A stretch of 64,000 nucleotides of DNA from Poriferisodalis sp965208555. GTDB lineage: Bacteria > Actinomycetota > Acidimicrobiia > Acidimicrobiales > Poriferisodalaceae. The stretch covers positions 372,001 to 436,000 of the forward strand of contig NZ_OZ242342.1 of assembly GCF_965208555.1 (NCBI RefSeq), written 5' to 3'. Every line of letters starts with the position of its first letter. The stretch's first letter is position 1. Below are positions 17,086 through 26,994 of the stretch, piece after piece. The translations under genes and the position numbers were made by a program. Under the pieces are notes generated by a model. The model was not told the origin of the DNA and ran no database searches. It saw only the letters and a program-made list of their open reading frames with translations.

Positions 17086-19500
17086 TCAGCCGGCGTCGAG
17101 GGCGTGGGGCCCGAACCCGTCGACGCGCGGGTCGTCGGGATCAGAGCCGGGACCGGGCACAAACACCAGCGCCCGCTCCGCCACCGGCCGTCCGTCCGCG
17201 GTGCACACCGCATTCGCGCCCTCACAGCCCGACCCCTCGGGCACCGTCACCGCGACCGTGCCCTCGCTGCCGACCCGGATCGTGATGGCCCACAGATCGC
17301 TGCGCCGCTCCACACGCTTGGCCTTGACCACCCGATGCTCAGAACTCACCAGCACCGCACCGCCGTCGCGCATCGTCACATAGCTCACCGCCAACGGCTC
17401 GCTGAACCGCACCCGCACCACCAGATCAGTGCCCACACCCCCGTGAGCATCAGGCACGCCCTCGAAACTCGCCGTCAACGCCGGCAACCCCGACCCGTCA
17501 GACCCGTCAGACTCAGACCCCGACTCAGACTCAGACCCCGACTCGGACCGCTGCTCAGCAGCCACCAACTCCTCAGGCTCCTCACCCAACAGCTCCCCCT
17601 GCTGCTGGGCAGGGATCTCGGCGAGCCGGGTGACATTGATGGTGTAGGTGCGCGCTATCCCGCCGTTGGCCACCGTGACCGTGATCTCGTTGGCGCCTTC
17701 GGCCAGCTCCACCTGGTGGCCGTCGGCCGGGTCAGCGTCTTCGGGCACGATCGTCACGTTCGCCTCCGCCATGTGAGCCGCGGCGGCGATCGTGGTGGAC
17801 GTCGTGGCTGCGGGCGCAACGAGGTCGTAGACGGGTTCGAGCGAGTCGAACTCGCCGATGTCCATGCCGGTGAGCTCGAGCGATTCGAGCGCCGCCGTGG
17901 GCATTTCGTACACATAGACGCGGCGGTCGACCGTGTCCGACACGAACAGCCGCCACCCGTCGGACCAGATGCCCCACGGGTCGTCGTTGCCCACCGCGTG
18001 CATGAGCGACGCGTCGATCTCCAGGTGCTCGAGGCGCGTGTCCAGCGACGGTCTCGATATCCCTGCGTAGGGGTACGACTCGGCGGTGTTGTCGTACACG
18101 TAGATGTGGTCGTCGGCGGGATCGACGATCCACATGTGCCTTCCGTCGGGAGACCACACGCCTGCGGGGTCGGTGTTGCCTTCGAGGTACAGCGTGTCGA
18201 GCAGCGCACGCTCGAGGTGTATGCGCGAGGTGTAGTCGCCGATGACGCTGACGTCGGTGCTGCAGCTCGCGGTGGAAATGTCGTAGGCCCACAGCGAGGC
18301 CTCGTGGCTGGTGTTCCAGGCAACCTCGGGGTCGGCGGACCACAAGATGCCGTCGTGCACCCACAGGCCCGTGGCCTCCTCGTTCTGGTAGTGATACCCG
18401 TAGTTGCCCAGTTTCCCGAGGCAGAACTCAGATCCGGCGTACTCGCCGGTGTCCAGCCGGTAAGCGGAGACCCGGGCCGCGCTGGACTGCCTCGGAGACC
18501 GGTTCAGCCCCGACTCGACAAGGCGCTCGGCAACCCACATCACCTCGCCGTCCGATGCGAGGCCGCCGGCAGGTCGTCGTGGCACAGCCGAGTCGCCGGT
18601 GCGCACACGGGAGAGATCCGAGATGTCGCGCTCGGGCAGGCGCGCCATTGTCTCGAGGTCGTAGGCGTAGACGCGAACGTCCTTGGTGTCCATGACCCAC
18701 ATGACCTCGCCGTCAGACCAGACGCCCCTCGGAGCGTCGTTGTCAGGATGGAGATCGCCGTAGGCGCCGACCGGGCCCGTGTCCCGGCCCAGGCGGAAGA
18801 CGTACTCGTTGCGGGTGCTGCCGTCCCCCGACACCACCTCCACCCGCGCGGTGGTGGCGAGCCAGCGGTCGAGACGGATCTGGTGGCCCTCGGTGGTGAT
18901 GTCCGCGTCACGCGGGTGGTACCTGACCTCGGCGGATGCATCGGTCGCCGCCGCGCTCACGGTGGTGTACTGCTGCCACGCCGGCAGCGCCAGCACATAT
19001 TCGGCATTGTCGAGATCGCTGCCGTCGAAATCGAACGGCTGCGCGCCGCTGAACGAGACCGCCGACAGTGTCGCCGTGTCGCTGAGGGCCGTGCCGGCCA
19101 CGAAGACCGCCACGGTGTAGACGTCGACCTGGGCGTCGTGCAGCACCATCACGCCGATCGTGTTCGGTCCGGCGGACAGCTCGACCTGGTGGCCGTCGGT
19201 GTCGGGGTCGGCGTCGCCGGGCAATATCGCAACCTCGGCACCGGGGACTGTCGTTGTCGACACCGTCGTGGGCGACACCGAGTCGGCGCTCTCCAACCGG
19301 ACCTCGTAGTGATAGGTGTCCGCCGAGAACCCGTCCGGCAGAGCGATACCCGACAGCTCAAGCGCGGTGAGGGCCGTGTGCGGCTGCGCCGAGGCCGGCG
19401 GCACCAACCCCGAACCGGCCATCGCGGCCAGCCCAAGCACGCCGACTGCGATCGCGGTGCGCCTGCGCGGCGCACCGAGCTTCTGGGCGTTTGGGGCCAT
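17086..19500 (-). CDS. Secreted WSDG-propeller / sandwich mosaic protein
   Basis: This protein has 804 residues and an ATG start with GAGGTG close upstream. The signal peptide ends at about residue 39 (PPASAQ). Two cadherin-like sandwiches come first. Five WSDG-type repeats follow, the middle ones degenerate (LWVHDGILW, VWSPDGRHMW), with the hinge YEMPTAALESL, another sandwich, and an SES linker (DNA about 17505-17560). The C-terminal domain belongs to the FIEGP group but is divergent (SSEHRVV, VFVPGPGSDP, extra tail). It is the most divergent member of the group and therefore probably older. Confidence 0.8.
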   Translation of the reverse strand: MAPNAQKLGAPRRRTAIAVGVLGLAAMAGSGLVPPASAQPHTALTALELSGIALPDGFSADTYHYEVRLESADSVSPTTVSTTTVPGAEVAILPGDADPDTDGHQVELSAGPNTIGVMVLHDAQVDVYTVAVFVAGTALSDTATLSAVSFSGAQPFDFDGSDLDNAEYVLALPAWQQYTTVSAAATDASAEVRYHPRDADITTEGHQIRLDRWLATTARVEVVSGDGSTRNEYVFRLGRDTGPVGAYGDLHPDNDAPRGVWSDGEVMWVMDTKDVRVYAYDLETMARLPERDISDLSRVRTGDSAVPRRPAGGLASDGEVMWVAERLVESGLNRSPRQSSAARVSAYRLDTGEYAGSEFCLGKLGNYGYHYQNEEATGLWVHDGILWSADPEVAWNTSHEASLWAYDISTASCSTDVSVIGDYTSRIHLERALLDTLYLEGNTDPAGVWSPDGRHMWIVDPADDHIYVYDNTAESYPYAGISRPSLDTRLEHLEIDASLMHAVGNDDPWGIWSDGWRLFVSDTVDRRVYVYEMPTAALESLELTGMDIGEFDSLEPVYDLVAPAATTSTTIAAAAHMAEANVTIVPEDADPADGHQVELAEGANEITVTVANGGIARTYTINVTRLAEIPAQQQGELLGEEPEELVAAEQRSESGSESESGSESDGSDGSGLPALTASFEGVPDAHGGVGTDLVVRVRFSEPLAVSYVTMRDGGAVLVSSEHRVVKAKRVERRSDLWAITIRVGSEGTVAVTVPEGSGCEGANAVCTADGRPVAERALVFVPGPGSDPDDPRVDGFGPHALDAG

Positions 19501-19825
19501 GATTCACCTCGGGTTTTGCGTGTCCCGGGACACCCATCGAGGCTAGCTCACCTTGATTTGACCAGCTCATACATGCCGATCCATCGATATAGGGGTGCTC
19601 TGGGTGACGCGGTGTCGGGCGGGCGCAGTGCCTGCGGGCGCACAGAGCTCAGATCCGCCGGCGGCCGATGATGCGTCGTCGAGCACGTTGATCCTGTCGG
19701 CCGTGGTCGCGCCGTTGGACCAGACTCCCCCGAGCCATCTCGGTGACGCTCACGGGCTAGGAGGAGGGTGCCGCCTGCACGGTGCGGGTCCGCGCACGCT
19801 TCCGCAGCGTTGGTGGTGTGTGTGG
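19501..19825. other. Mosaic junk of surface-gene fragments
   Basis: This gap contains pieces of relatives in both orientations. On the plus strand at about 19617-19700 it reads AVPAGAQSSDPPAADDASSS, a shortened copy of the leader of 12228-14735. On the minus strand at about 19705-19745 it reads GGVWSNGATT, a WSDG-like scrap. On the plus strand at about 19782-19815 it reads RVRARFRSV, a piece of an FN3 domain. None forms a gene. The homologous repeat with 31419 begins at 19826. Confidence 0.6.
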
Positions 19826-21905
19826 GCTGGCCTATGACCTGGGGTCGGGCGAGCGCCGCGCGGATCGTGATGTGGACGGGTCCGCGGTGGGGTTCTGGAT
19901 GCCGATGGGCGTCGGCGGGGACGGGTCGGTGCTGTGGGTGAGCGATCTGGCGAGCGAGAAGGTGTACGGGTTCGATCGTGCCAGCGGTGCGTTGTCGCCG
20001 GCGCGCACGGTGGTGCCGGGGTTCTCGCCGCGTGATGTGTGGTCTGACGGGGTGACGCTGTGGGTGGCCGATCCCGACGGGGGCGTGTTGGCGGCATTCG
20101 ACGCCGCCACCGGCGAGACGCTGGCGGGTCGGTCGCTGGCAGGGGTGGTGGGGTCGGGCACGCGTGGGCTGTGGTCCGACGGGACCACGATGTGGGTCGC
20201 CGACGGCCCCGCGGCGGCGATCCGGGCCTATGAGGTGGGGTCGGGCGAGCCGAGGCCGCAGTCGGGGTTCGACGGTCTGGCCGATGCGGGGAACTCCGAG
20301 CCGGCGGGGATCTGGTCCGACGGCGACACGATGTGGGTGCTGGACCACCTGCAGCACCAGGTGTTCGCCTACCGCATGGCACCCAACACCGCACAGCCGC
20401 CCCAAACCCAACACCAACACCAAGCCGACCAGCAACACCAAGCCGACCAGCAGAACGCCGACCAGCAGGACCAAGCCGACGAGCAGAACGCCGACGAGCA
20501 GGACCAAGGTCAGCAGCAGGACGACCAGCAGGCCCAGGGCGACGAGCAGAACGCCGCCGAGGAGCAGCAGCGCGAGGAGCAGCAAGAGCAAGCCGAAGGC
20601 CACCAGGACCAACAGCAGCAAGAGCAGCCAGATCAGCAGGATCAGGCCGACGAGCAGCAGAATGCCGACGAGCAGCAGGGCGATCAGCAGCAGGTGGTGG
20701 TGCGGGCTGAGGACGAGATCGGCGAGGTGGTGGTGTCGAGCGGTGCTGCGGGTGAGTTGACGGTGTCGTGGGAGGCGCCGGTGCTGGTGCCGTTCGAGTA
20801 TCGGGTGAGCTGGGCTCGTGAGGATCTGGAGTTCTTGTCGTTCCGGTTCGCGAACGAGGCTCATCGCGGCAACGAGTGGCCCTCAGGTGATGCCACGTCG
20901 GTGACGCTGAGCGGTCTCGAGGAGGGCGCCGTCTACAAGGTGCAGCTGCGGGCGCGGTTCCGCGACGCCCGGGGCAAGGTGTCGGCGTCGCCGTGGACCG
21001 ACGAGACCACAGCGACCCTGCACTCGGCGACGACGCTGCTCGCCCAGCAGCAGGCCGACCAGCGCGACGAACAGGACGACGGCGAGTCTGCCCAGCACCA
21101 AGGGCAGGGCACCCAGGACGAGCAGGACGCCGAGGAGCCCCAGATCGAGCTGCCCCCACCGCAGATCGAGTTCGTCGAGATCGTCGAACAAGACGACGAG
21201 GAAGAGCCCGTCGCCGCCCAGCAGAACACCGACGACGAAGAAGCCGAGCTGGCCGAAGGGGTCTTGGTCTCCAATCTTCGCTTCGGCAACAGCGACGGGC
21301 CGTGGGAGGGCTATGTCAGAAGTGGCGAGGCGACCGTGGGGCCGGCGCCCCAGGTGGTTTCGTTCACCACCGGCAGCGCTGGGCGGTACCGGTTCAACGG
21401 CATCAAGGTACGCGGTCGGCGCGGGGACAGTCTCTGCACAACTCCGGACCCGCTCGTGACGCTGCACAGCAACGACGGCTCCGCGCCCGGCGGTGTGATA
21501 TGGGAGTCCGCCGACCGGTCAGTCCCATGGGACGGGGGCGGATGTGGCACGTTGCTGGCGACCCTCACCGATCCGAGTCGATTCTTGCCGCTTCCCTACT
21601 GCGACCGCTGGTCGCTGAACGCGAATGTGCACACCATCGTTGACGCAGTCTTCACGGTGCCGTCGGGCTCGGTAATCCTCGAGCCCGACACCACGTACTG
21701 GTTGTCGTTCACGATTCACAACAAGGACCTCCGCGCAGAGGGCGAGAGATGGGTCGTTCAGGGCACGAAATCGCTTGACGAGGATGCAGCCGAGGGCTGG
21801 TCCATCGGCGATTTCCGTCTGTCCATATGGTCTTATGCGTGGTATCGATACCAGAGCATTCCCGCATTCGACCTGCTGGCCGAGCTCATCGAAGACACCG
21901 ATTAG
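19782..21905 (+). CDS. WSDG-propeller / FN3 surface protein lacking a signal peptide; possible silent cassette
   Basis: This protein has 707 residues and is the only plus-strand member of the array. The first in-frame start is GTG 19782, just after an in-frame stop; AGGAGGAGGG lies about 12 nt upstream, a long spacing. There is no signal peptide. It begins inside blade 1 (LAYDLGSG), then has blades 2-5, a Q/D/E-rich linker (about 20398-20698), FN3, and an acidic linker ending AAQQNTDDE. The tail (from about 21240) has a fold I do not recognise, with SNLRFGN, TYWLSFTI and four Cys. All but the tail is near-identical to 28947-31700. Its stop overlaps that of the converging gene (TTAG, 21902-21905). 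It may be an unexpressed donor copy. Confidence 0.6.
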   Translation: MRVRARFRSVGGVCGLAYDLGSGERRADRDVDGSAVGFWMPMGVGGDGSVLWVSDLASEKVYGFDRASGALSPARTVVPGFSPRDVWSDGVTLWVADPDGGVLAAFDAATGETLAGRSLAGVVGSGTRGLWSDGTTMWVADGPAAAIRAYEVGSGEPRPQSGFDGLADAGNSEPAGIWSDGDTMWVLDHLQHQVFAYRMAPNTAQPPQTQHQHQADQQHQADQQNADQQDQADEQNADEQDQGQQQDDQQAQGDEQNAAEEQQREEQQEQAEGHQDQQQQEQPDQQDQADEQQNADEQQGDQQQVVVRAEDEIGEVVVSSGAAGELTVSWEAPVLVPFEYRVSWAREDLEFLSFRFANEAHRGNEWPSGDATSVTLSGLEEGAVYKVQLRARFRDARGKVSASPWTDETTATLHSATTLLAQQQADQRDEQDDGESAQHQGQGTQDEQDAEEPQIELPPPQIEFVEIVEQDDEEEPVAAQQNTDDEEAELAEGVLVSNLRFGNSDGPWEGYVRSGEATVGPAPQVVSFTTGSAGRYRFNGIKVRGRRGDSLCTTPDPLVTLHSNDGSAPGGVIWESADRSVPWDGGGCGTLLATLTDPSRFLPLPYCDRWSLNANVHTIVDAVFTVPSGSVILEPDTTYWLSFTIHNKDLRAEGERWVVQGTKSLDEDAAEGWSIGDFRLSIWSYAWYRYQSIPAFDLLAELIEDTD
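19826..21240 (+). repeat. Long inverted repeat, left arm
   Basis: About 1.4 kb, near-identical to the reverse complement of 30020-31419. It encodes most of a propeller, the Q-rich linker, FN3 and an acidic linker. The arms differ mainly in the length and order of Q-linker codons, plus a few single residues (for example APNT versus APNN). The arms enclose about 8.8 kb. Confidence 0.85.
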
Positions 21906-24900
21906 AGGTCGCCGTCGGGATCAGAGCCGGGCCCTTCGATGAAGACTTGGGCCGCCTGCGACACCGGCCGCCCGTCCGCGGTGCACACCGCATGCTCGCC
22001 GTCACAGCCGGAGCCCTTGAACACCGTCACCGACAGCCTGCGATCGTCGCCGACCCTGATGGTGATGTCCCACAGATCGCTGCGACCCTCGACCCGCTTG
22101 GCCTTGACCACCCGATGCGGGGACTGCACGAACACCGCACCGCCGTCGCGCATCGTCACATAGCTCACCGCCAACGGCTCGCTGAACCGCACCCGCACCA
22201 CCAGATCAGTGCCCGCACCCGAATGCGCATCGGGCAGTTCCTCGAAACTCGCCGTCAACGCCGGCAACCCCGACCCGGACCCGTCCGTTTCGGTCTCGGG
22301 CTCGTCGGCCTGCTGCTCAGACTCGTCAGACTGCTGCTCATCGGAGCCCAGCTCGTCGGCCTGCTGCTGCTGGGCGACCGGCGACGACGACACCACCGCC
22401 GTGACCTCATCAGTCCACGGCGACGCCGACACCTTGCCCTCCAGACTGCGGAACCGTGCGCGGATCTGCACCTTGTACGTCGCGCCCTCCTCCAGACCCG
22501 ACAGCGTCACCGAGGACGCATCCGGCGCAGGCCACACGTTGCCCCGATGGGTCTCATCGGACTGCCAATACGACAGATACCCCAGATCCTCCCGAGCCCA
22601 CATCACCCGATACCCGAACGGCGCCAGCCCCGGCGCCGACCACGACACCGACAGCTCCCCCGGCGCACCGCTCGACAACACCACCGAACCGATCTCATCA
22701 AGCACCAGCACCCGCTGCTCCGACTCCCCCTGCCCCTCCACCTCGGACTGCTGCTCCTCGGACTGCTGTTCCTCGGACTGCTGTTCCTCGGACTGCTGTT
22801 CCTCGGACTGCTGTTCCTCGGACTGCTTCTCCTCGGACTGCTTCTGCGCAGCGAGGTCTTCACCGGGCACGAATCGCACATTCGGAGGCGGCGACGCCGC
22901 GGCCCGCTCGACGGTGACGGTGTACACCGTGGCTGTGCCGTCGGGCGCCGTCACCGTCACCGTGATGGTGTTGGCGCCCTCCGCAAGACCGACCTGGTGA
23001 CCGTCGGTGTCGGTGTCGGCGTCGGCGGGCGAGACGACGACCTCGGCATCGGGGTCGAACGCCTCATAGGTGAGCGTCGCCGAACTCACCGTGGCGGCCA
23101 CCGTCGCCGAATAATCCCTCGTCCCCTTGTCAAAAGTGCCGAAGTCGACGCCGCTCAGCGCCAACGACGCCAACAACGTGCTCACCGGCGCATCCACGGT
23201 CACGATGCTGTCGCTGCGGCTGTCGGTCACCCACATGGTGTGGCCGTCAGACCACACTCCCTGCGGTTGGGTCAGCTCGCCGTTCGTCCCCCGGACGTCG
23301 ACATCGCGCTGCGGCTGGCGATCACCAGTAGCAAGCTCATAGGCGTACAGCTTCGAGTCGTAGAAGTCGGGCACCCACATCGTGACCGTGTCGGACCAGA
23401 GGTCGCCCGGAGTGTCGTTGCCGTAGTGGTCGGGAGTATCGCGGCCGAAGTTGGCGAGCCGGACGAGGTCTTTCGATCGGATCCAACGCCCGTCGTCGCG
23501 GTCCCATGGCCCAGGAGACATGTCGAAAGCAAATAGCCGGTCAAGGTACCTGTCGGTGACCCACATGGTGTCGCCGTCGGACCACAGGCCCCACCCCCAC
23601 CGAGCCAACGCGATCGCGATGTCGCTATCGGGCAGGCGCTCCCCGGTGGCCAGCGAGTATGCGCGAGCGGTCTTGTCTTTGTGGATGATGATCCAGATCG
23701 TCTCTCCGTCGGACCACAGCCCGGTCGGCCAGCGGCCACTCTCGAAGTGGTCGAAGTCGCGGTCGGGCAGACGCTCGAGGGTCTCCAAGTCGAAGGCGAG
23801 CAGCGTGTCCGACACTCCGTCGACCGCCCAGAGGACCTTGCCGTCGGACCACACACCGCGCAAGCTCACATCAGTGCCCCCGACCCGGACCGCGCCGCGG
23901 CGATAGATGTTCACGGAGTACACCGATTTCGTGGACAGATCAGAGGACACCACGGTGATCGTGATGCGGTTGCTGCCCTGTGCGAGGCTCACTTGGTAGC
24001 CGTCGGCGTCGGCGTCGGCGTCGGCGGGGCTGATGGTCACCGTCGCGTTGGCGTCGGTCGCAGCAGCGGTGATGGTGGTCTGAGTGACGTCGTTGTCGAC
24101 TTGAGCGCTGCAGGGGCAATCACCGGGGGTGAACGTGGAGGCGCCGCTGAAGCTGAGCGTGCTGAGCGATGCGTCCGAGGAAAGGGTCGCGACGTTGATC
24201 TTGACCACGTTCACGGTGTAGGTCCTGACCTGGGCGCCGAGCGTGACGGTGACGGTGACGGTGTTGGAGCCCAGCGACAGGTTGACCTGGTGGCCGTCGG
24301 TGTTGCTGTCGGCGTCGGCGGGGCTGACGGTCACCGTCGCGCCGGATTCCGTGGCGGCTGCGGCGACGGTGGTGGCGCTCACGGTGTTGGCGGCTGCGGC
24401 ATTGTAGCTGTCGACGCCGCTGCGCAGACCGCCGAAGCTGACGTCGGTGAACGAGAGGCTCGCCAGCCGCGCACGCGGTGGCATCGTGTAGGGGTAGACG
24501 ATGAGGTCCTCGCTGTCGAGCACCCACATGGTGTCGCCGTCGGACCAGATTGCAGCGGGATCGTCGTTGCCGACTCTGCCCAGCGTGCCTATCTCCAGGC
24601 TGGTATGCCGGTCGGCGTCGTCGATGTCGTAGGCGTAGATCCTGTCGTCTTCGTCGTCGAGGATCCACATAACGTCGCCGTCGGACCACACGTCGCGGGG
24701 GTTGCTGTTGCCATGGCGCCTTCCGACACCCCTGATCTTCGTGCTCTGATAGCTGCCGGTGGCGAGGTCGATGATCACCACGCGATTGAAGTCGCTGTCG
24801 GCGATCCACATGGTGGTCCCGTCGGACCAGATGCCCTCAGGATGAGGATTGGCGATTTCCGCTATGTTGAGCGACGGCCGGTTTGGTCTGGTTCCGTTGC

Positions 24901-26974
24901 GGTCGTGTGCGGGTCGGCGTGCGCCGGTGGCGGGGTCGTAGGCGTAGAGTCCGCCGTAGAGGCCTTCGAGGGCGTAGAGGTGCTCGCCGTCGCCCCACAG
25001 GCCTCCTCCTTCGAATCTGCCGTCGTTGAGGTCGTCGCCGTGGATGTCGTGGGCGTGGGTGAGCCGGAAGTCGCGGTCGGTCTGGCGTGCGCCGGTGTCG
25101 AGGTCGTAGGCGTGGGCCCAGTCGGGGCCGGTGACCCACAAGACGTCGCCGTCGGACCACATCGACGCGACGGGCGTGGTGTCGGGGTCGAGGCGGATGA
25201 CGCCGTCGGTGTAGGCGCGTCCCACGCTGATCGTGTACTGCGCGGTGGCGGACAGGTCGGAGGAGACCACCGTGACGGTGACGGCGGTGCTGGCGCCCGC
25301 GGCGAGGCTGACCTGGTGGCCGTCGGTTGCGGTGTCGGCGTCGTCGGGTGTGATGGTGACCGACGCGTGCGGGTCAGCAGGCGTCGCCGCGAGGGTGACC
25401 GAGCCGACCGAGCTGTCCACCGCAGCGGCATAGGAGTAGGCGTCGGCGCTGAAGGTGCCGATCCCGACTGCGGTGTCGGTGTCGGTCTCGGCCACGGTGA
25501 GCGCGCTCAGCGAAGCGTCGTCGGTGACGGCGGGAGCGTCGACCTGGGTGACGCGCACCGTGTAGACCGCCGACACGGTCAGATCCGACGAGGTGACGGT
25601 GACGGCGACGTTGTTGGCGCCCGCCCCGAGCGCTACCTGATGGCCGTCGTCGGGATCCGAGTTCGCGTCCGCGGGCGTGATGTTGACCGACGCGTCCGCG
25701 TCGGTGGGGGTGGCAGTCACCGTGGCAGAAGCGACCGTGGACGGCACGACTGCCTCGTAGCGGCGATCGGCAGCGTCGAACGTGCCGATGTCCACACCGC
25801 TCAGGCTCAAGGCGCTCAGCGACGCGTCGTCGTCGACCGCGCCGAGCGAGGAGCGCTCCACGGCCACGTTGTAGGTCTCGGTCAGCGTCCCGTTGGTGAC
25901 CGTCACCGTGATGGCATTCGCGCCCGGCGACAAGTCGACCTGGTGGCCGTCGGTGCTGCTGTCGGCGTCCGCGGGCGCGATGACAACCGACGCTCCCGAG
26001 CCCGCAGCGGCGACCGTCGTCTGCGTCGTCGCTGACGGCACCCGCACCGAATAGGAGAACCGGCCCGCGGAGAACACCCCGAAGTCCACGCCGCTCAGCG
26101 TCAGCGACTGCAGCAGCGCGCTGTCGGGCATCCGGTACGCGAACAGCCTCGACTCGCCGTCGTCGTTCGACTTGCCGCTGTCGGCCACCCACAGCGTCGA
26201 CCCGTCCGACCACAGCGCCGCCGGACGGCCGTTGCCCGCAGCGGCCAAGGTGTTGAAATCCCCAGCAGGACGCCGCGCGCCCGTCGAGAAGTCGTACGCG
26301 TACACCTTGTCGTCGGCCATGTCGGCCACCCACAGCGTCGAGCCGTCCGACCACAACCCCGTAGGACGGTCATTGCCCGCCGCATCAGGCGAATCGACAT
26401 CATCATCAGGCCGACGCTCACCGGTGGCGAGATCGTACGCGTACACCTTGCCGTCCCAGTAATCGGCCACCCACAGCGTCGAGCCGTCCGACCACAGCCC
26501 CCGCGGCCAATTGTTGCCGGCCTCATCCAGCGTCTCGATGCCCAAGAACGGCAGATGAGCACCGGTGGCCAGATCGTACGCGTACACCTTGGAATCGGCG
26601 CCGTCGGACACCCACAGCACCGACCCGTCCGACCACATTCCCATCGGATACGTGTTGCCCGCCCCACGCAGCGAATCCACATCATCGCCAGGCCGGCGCA
26701 CGCCAGTCGCGAGATCGTACGCAAACACCTTGTCCTCGACCAGATCAGCCACCCACAGCGTCGCCCCGTCCGACCACAACGCGCTCGGATACTCATTGCC
26801 CGCCGCAGCCAGCGTGTCAAGCTCCGCATCCGGCAACCGGGAGAACGCCGCAGGCTCCTGCGCGCCAGCGCCACCAGACCCAACCGGCACCAGCACCCCA
26901 GCCGCGACCGCAACCGCAACCAGCCGCGCCGCCCGGCCCAGCCAGCCTCGCCCGAACACACCCAACCGAGTCAT
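21902..26974 (-). CDS. Giant secreted protein with three five-repeat WSDG propellers and six cadherin-like sandwiches
   Basis: This protein has about 1690 residues. I chose the ATG at 26974 because the signal peptide (ending GGAGAQ, about residue 39) starts directly after it; longer in-frame sequence upstream runs into the next gene. Order: five WSDG repeats, three sandwiches, five repeats, two sandwiches, five repeats, one sandwich, a linker of EEQQS units, FN3, a Q/E/D linker, and the shared C-terminal domain (FIEGPGSDPDGDL). The middle set includes two degenerate blades (GGLWGDGEHLY, no WSDG in blade 2). It is the longest member and looks like repeated fusion of propeller-sandwich modules. 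It lies 20 bp downstream of 26995-28761 and is probably cotranscribed with it. Confidence 0.85.
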   Translation of the reverse strand: MTRLGVFGRGWLGRAARLVAVAVAAGVLVPVGSGGAGAQEPAAFSRLPDAELDTLAAAGNEYPSALWSDGATLWVADLVEDKVFAYDLATGVRRPGDDVDSLRGAGNTYPMGMWSDGSVLWVSDGADSKVYAYDLATGAHLPFLGIETLDEAGNNWPRGLWSDGSTLWVADYWDGKVYAYDLATGERRPDDDVDSPDAAGNDRPTGLWSDGSTLWVADMADDKVYAYDFSTGARRPAGDFNTLAAAGNGRPAALWSDGSTLWVADSGKSNDDGESRLFAYRMPDSALLQSLTLSGVDFGVFSAGRFSYSVRVPSATTQTTVAAAGSGASVVIAPADADSSTDGHQVDLSPGANAITVTVTNGTLTETYNVAVERSSLGAVDDDASLSALSLSGVDIGTFDAADRRYEAVVPSTVASATVTATPTDADASVNITPADANSDPDDGHQVALGAGANNVAVTVTSSDLTVSAVYTVRVTQVDAPAVTDDASLSALTVAETDTDTAVGIGTFSADAYSYAAAVDSSVGSVTLAATPADPHASVTITPDDADTATDGHQVSLAAGASTAVTVTVVSSDLSATAQYTISVGRAYTDGVIRLDPDTTPVASMWSDGDVLWVTGPDWAHAYDLDTGARQTDRDFRLTHAHDIHGDDLNDGRFEGGGLWGDGEHLYALEGLYGGLYAYDPATGARRPAHDRNGTRPNRPSLNIAEIANPHPEGIWSDGTTMWIADSDFNRVVIIDLATGSYQSTKIRGVGRRHGNSNPRDVWSDGDVMWILDDEDDRIYAYDIDDADRHTSLEIGTLGRVGNDDPAAIWSDGDTMWVLDSEDLIVYPYTMPPRARLASLSFTDVSFGGLRSGVDSYNAAAANTVSATTVAAAATESGATVTVSPADADSNTDGHQVNLSLGSNTVTVTVTLGAQVRTYTVNVVKINVATLSSDASLSTLSFSGASTFTPGDCPCSAQVDNDVTQTTITAAATDANATVTISPADADADADGYQVSLAQGSNRITITVVSSDLSTKSVYSVNIYRRGAVRVGGTDVSLRGVWSDGKVLWAVDGVSDTLLAFDLETLERLPDRDFDHFESGRWPTGLWSDGETIWIIIHKDKTARAYSLATGERLPDSDIAIALARWGWGLWSDGDTMWVTDRYLDRLFAFDMSPGPWDRDDGRWIRSKDLVRLANFGRDTPDHYGNDTPGDLWSDTVTMWVPDFYDSKLYAYELATGDRQPQRDVDVRGTNGELTQPQGVWSDGHTMWVTDSRSDSIVTVDAPVSTLLASLALSGVDFGTFDKGTRDYSATVAATVSSATLTYEAFDPDAEVVVSPADADTDTDGHQVGLAEGANTITVTVTAPDGTATVYTVTVERAAASPPPNVRFVPGEDLAAQKQSEEKQSEEQQSEEQQSEEQQSEEQQSEEQQSEVEGQGESEQRVLVLDEIGSVVLSSGAPGELSVSWSAPGLAPFGYRVMWAREDLGYLSYWQSDETHRGNVWPAPDASSVTLSGLEEGATYKVQIRARFRSLEGKVSASPWTDEVTAVVSSSPVAQQQQADELGSDEQQSDESEQQADEPETETDGSGSGLPALTASFEELPDAHSGAGTDLVVRVRFSEPLAVSYVTMRDGGAVFVQSPHRVVKAKRVEGRSDLWDITIRVGDDRRLSVTVFKGSGCDGEHAVCTADGRPVSQAAQVFIEGPGSDPDGDL
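22741..22845. repeat. Seven tandem 15-bp units in a coding linker
   Basis: The unit cctcggactgctgtt is repeated seven times with small changes, giving (Q/K)SEE(Q/K) units on the minus strand. Because 15 is a multiple of three, gain or loss of units keeps the frame and changes only linker length. Confidence 0.85.
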
Positions 26975-26994
26975 CACCACCCGACCTTGTGGAG

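Noticed and set aside
19782..21905. Idea that the whole 2-34 kb array is an integron or shufflon with a recombinase
   Set aside because: No integrase, invertase or short recombination sites were found in the window. Exchange, if real, would rely on general homologous recombination between long repeats.
22741..22845. Seven short tandem repeats considered as CRISPR or a binding-site array
   Set aside because: Units of 15 bp with no spacers inside a coding linker; best explained as protein repeats.
23681..26035. Very long plus-strand open frame opposite the giant 21902 gene
   Set aside because: It mirrors the repeat structure of the minus-strand gene, has a biased Val/Gly/Asp composition and no signal peptide, ribosome site or family motif. 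It is an effect of high GC on the opposite strand.
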